In this document: piece by piece, positions 1 to 60,000 of the stretch
Position numbering within the stretch: position 1 is the stretch's first letter
Layout: each line of letters opens with the position of its first letter
Source: Cristatella mucedo
Taxonomy: Eukaryota; Bryozoa; Phylactolaemata; Cristatellidae
Length of the DNA: 60,000 nt
NCBI GenBank assembly: GCA_009760855.2
Contig: WPIO01000083.1
Span: 64,001 to 124,000 of the forward strand
Direction: 5' to 3'
Made by a program: the position numbers and the translations under genes
Notes under the pieces: generated by a model
What the model was told of the DNA's origin: nothing
What the model saw: only the letters and a program-made list of their open reading frames with translations
The model's database searches: none

Positions 1-60000
<60,000 letters not shown>

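Overview
This is a 60 kb piece of an animal (metazoan) nuclear genome. It lies almost entirely inside one very large plus-strand gene, the orthologue of Furry (vertebrate FRY/FRYL, fly fry, worm sax-2, yeast Tao3 relatives). I found 47 coding exons in the expected order. Nearly all have GT-AG borders, and the splice phase agrees at every junction. They add up to about 10.37 kb of coding sequence (about 3457 codons). Both ends of the gene lie outside the window: the first exon is open to base 1 and the last runs off base 60000. The expected C-terminal couple of hundred residues are missing. No second protein-coding host gene was found on either strand. There are no rRNA genes, functional tRNA genes, CRISPR arrays or bacterial features.

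The organism is an invertebrate-grade metazoan. There is one Furry protein similar to both vertebrate paralogues. Exons are GC-rich, with Ala/Ser/Gln-rich insertions. Introns are AT-richer, 100 bp to 4.4 kb long, and loaded with CR1/L2-like non-LTR retrotransposon (LINE) fragments, tRNA-derived SINEs, microsatellites and one inverted-repeat (MITE-like) element. I cannot fix the phylum from sequence alone; a sponge or another early-branching invertebrate is possible but unproven.

Layout: 1-2656 holds a low-complexity N-terminal extension and the first conserved block. From 3634 to 20030 lie the exons of the Furry N-terminal HEAT/ARM domain, with LINE- and SINE-filled introns. From 24477 to 34526 lie the middle helical repeats. 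From 36566 to 43210 lie the exons leading to and through the central conserved block. From 44708 to 50535 is a dense, GC-rich run encoding the third conserved block and an acidic Ser-rich region. From 52929 to 60000 are the C-terminal helical exons. Furry proteins are scaffolds for NDR/Tricornered kinases with Mob co-activators, in cell polarity and morphogenesis; that role is inferred here from homology only.

The most interesting points concern splicing. (1) A conserved 31-nt microexon (4067-4097) has a tandem copy of identical length and phase (4121-4151) only 23 bases downstream, which looks like a pair of mutually exclusive alternative exons. (2) An AT-AC intron with a perfect U12-type 5' splice site (53483-54256) is required to keep the frame. 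(3) Two introns need GC donors. Among the repeats, a SINE family shares its 3' tail with the local LINE family. There is also a 549-bp foldback element with a candidate 6-bp target duplication, and a perfect 24-bp-arm hairpin.
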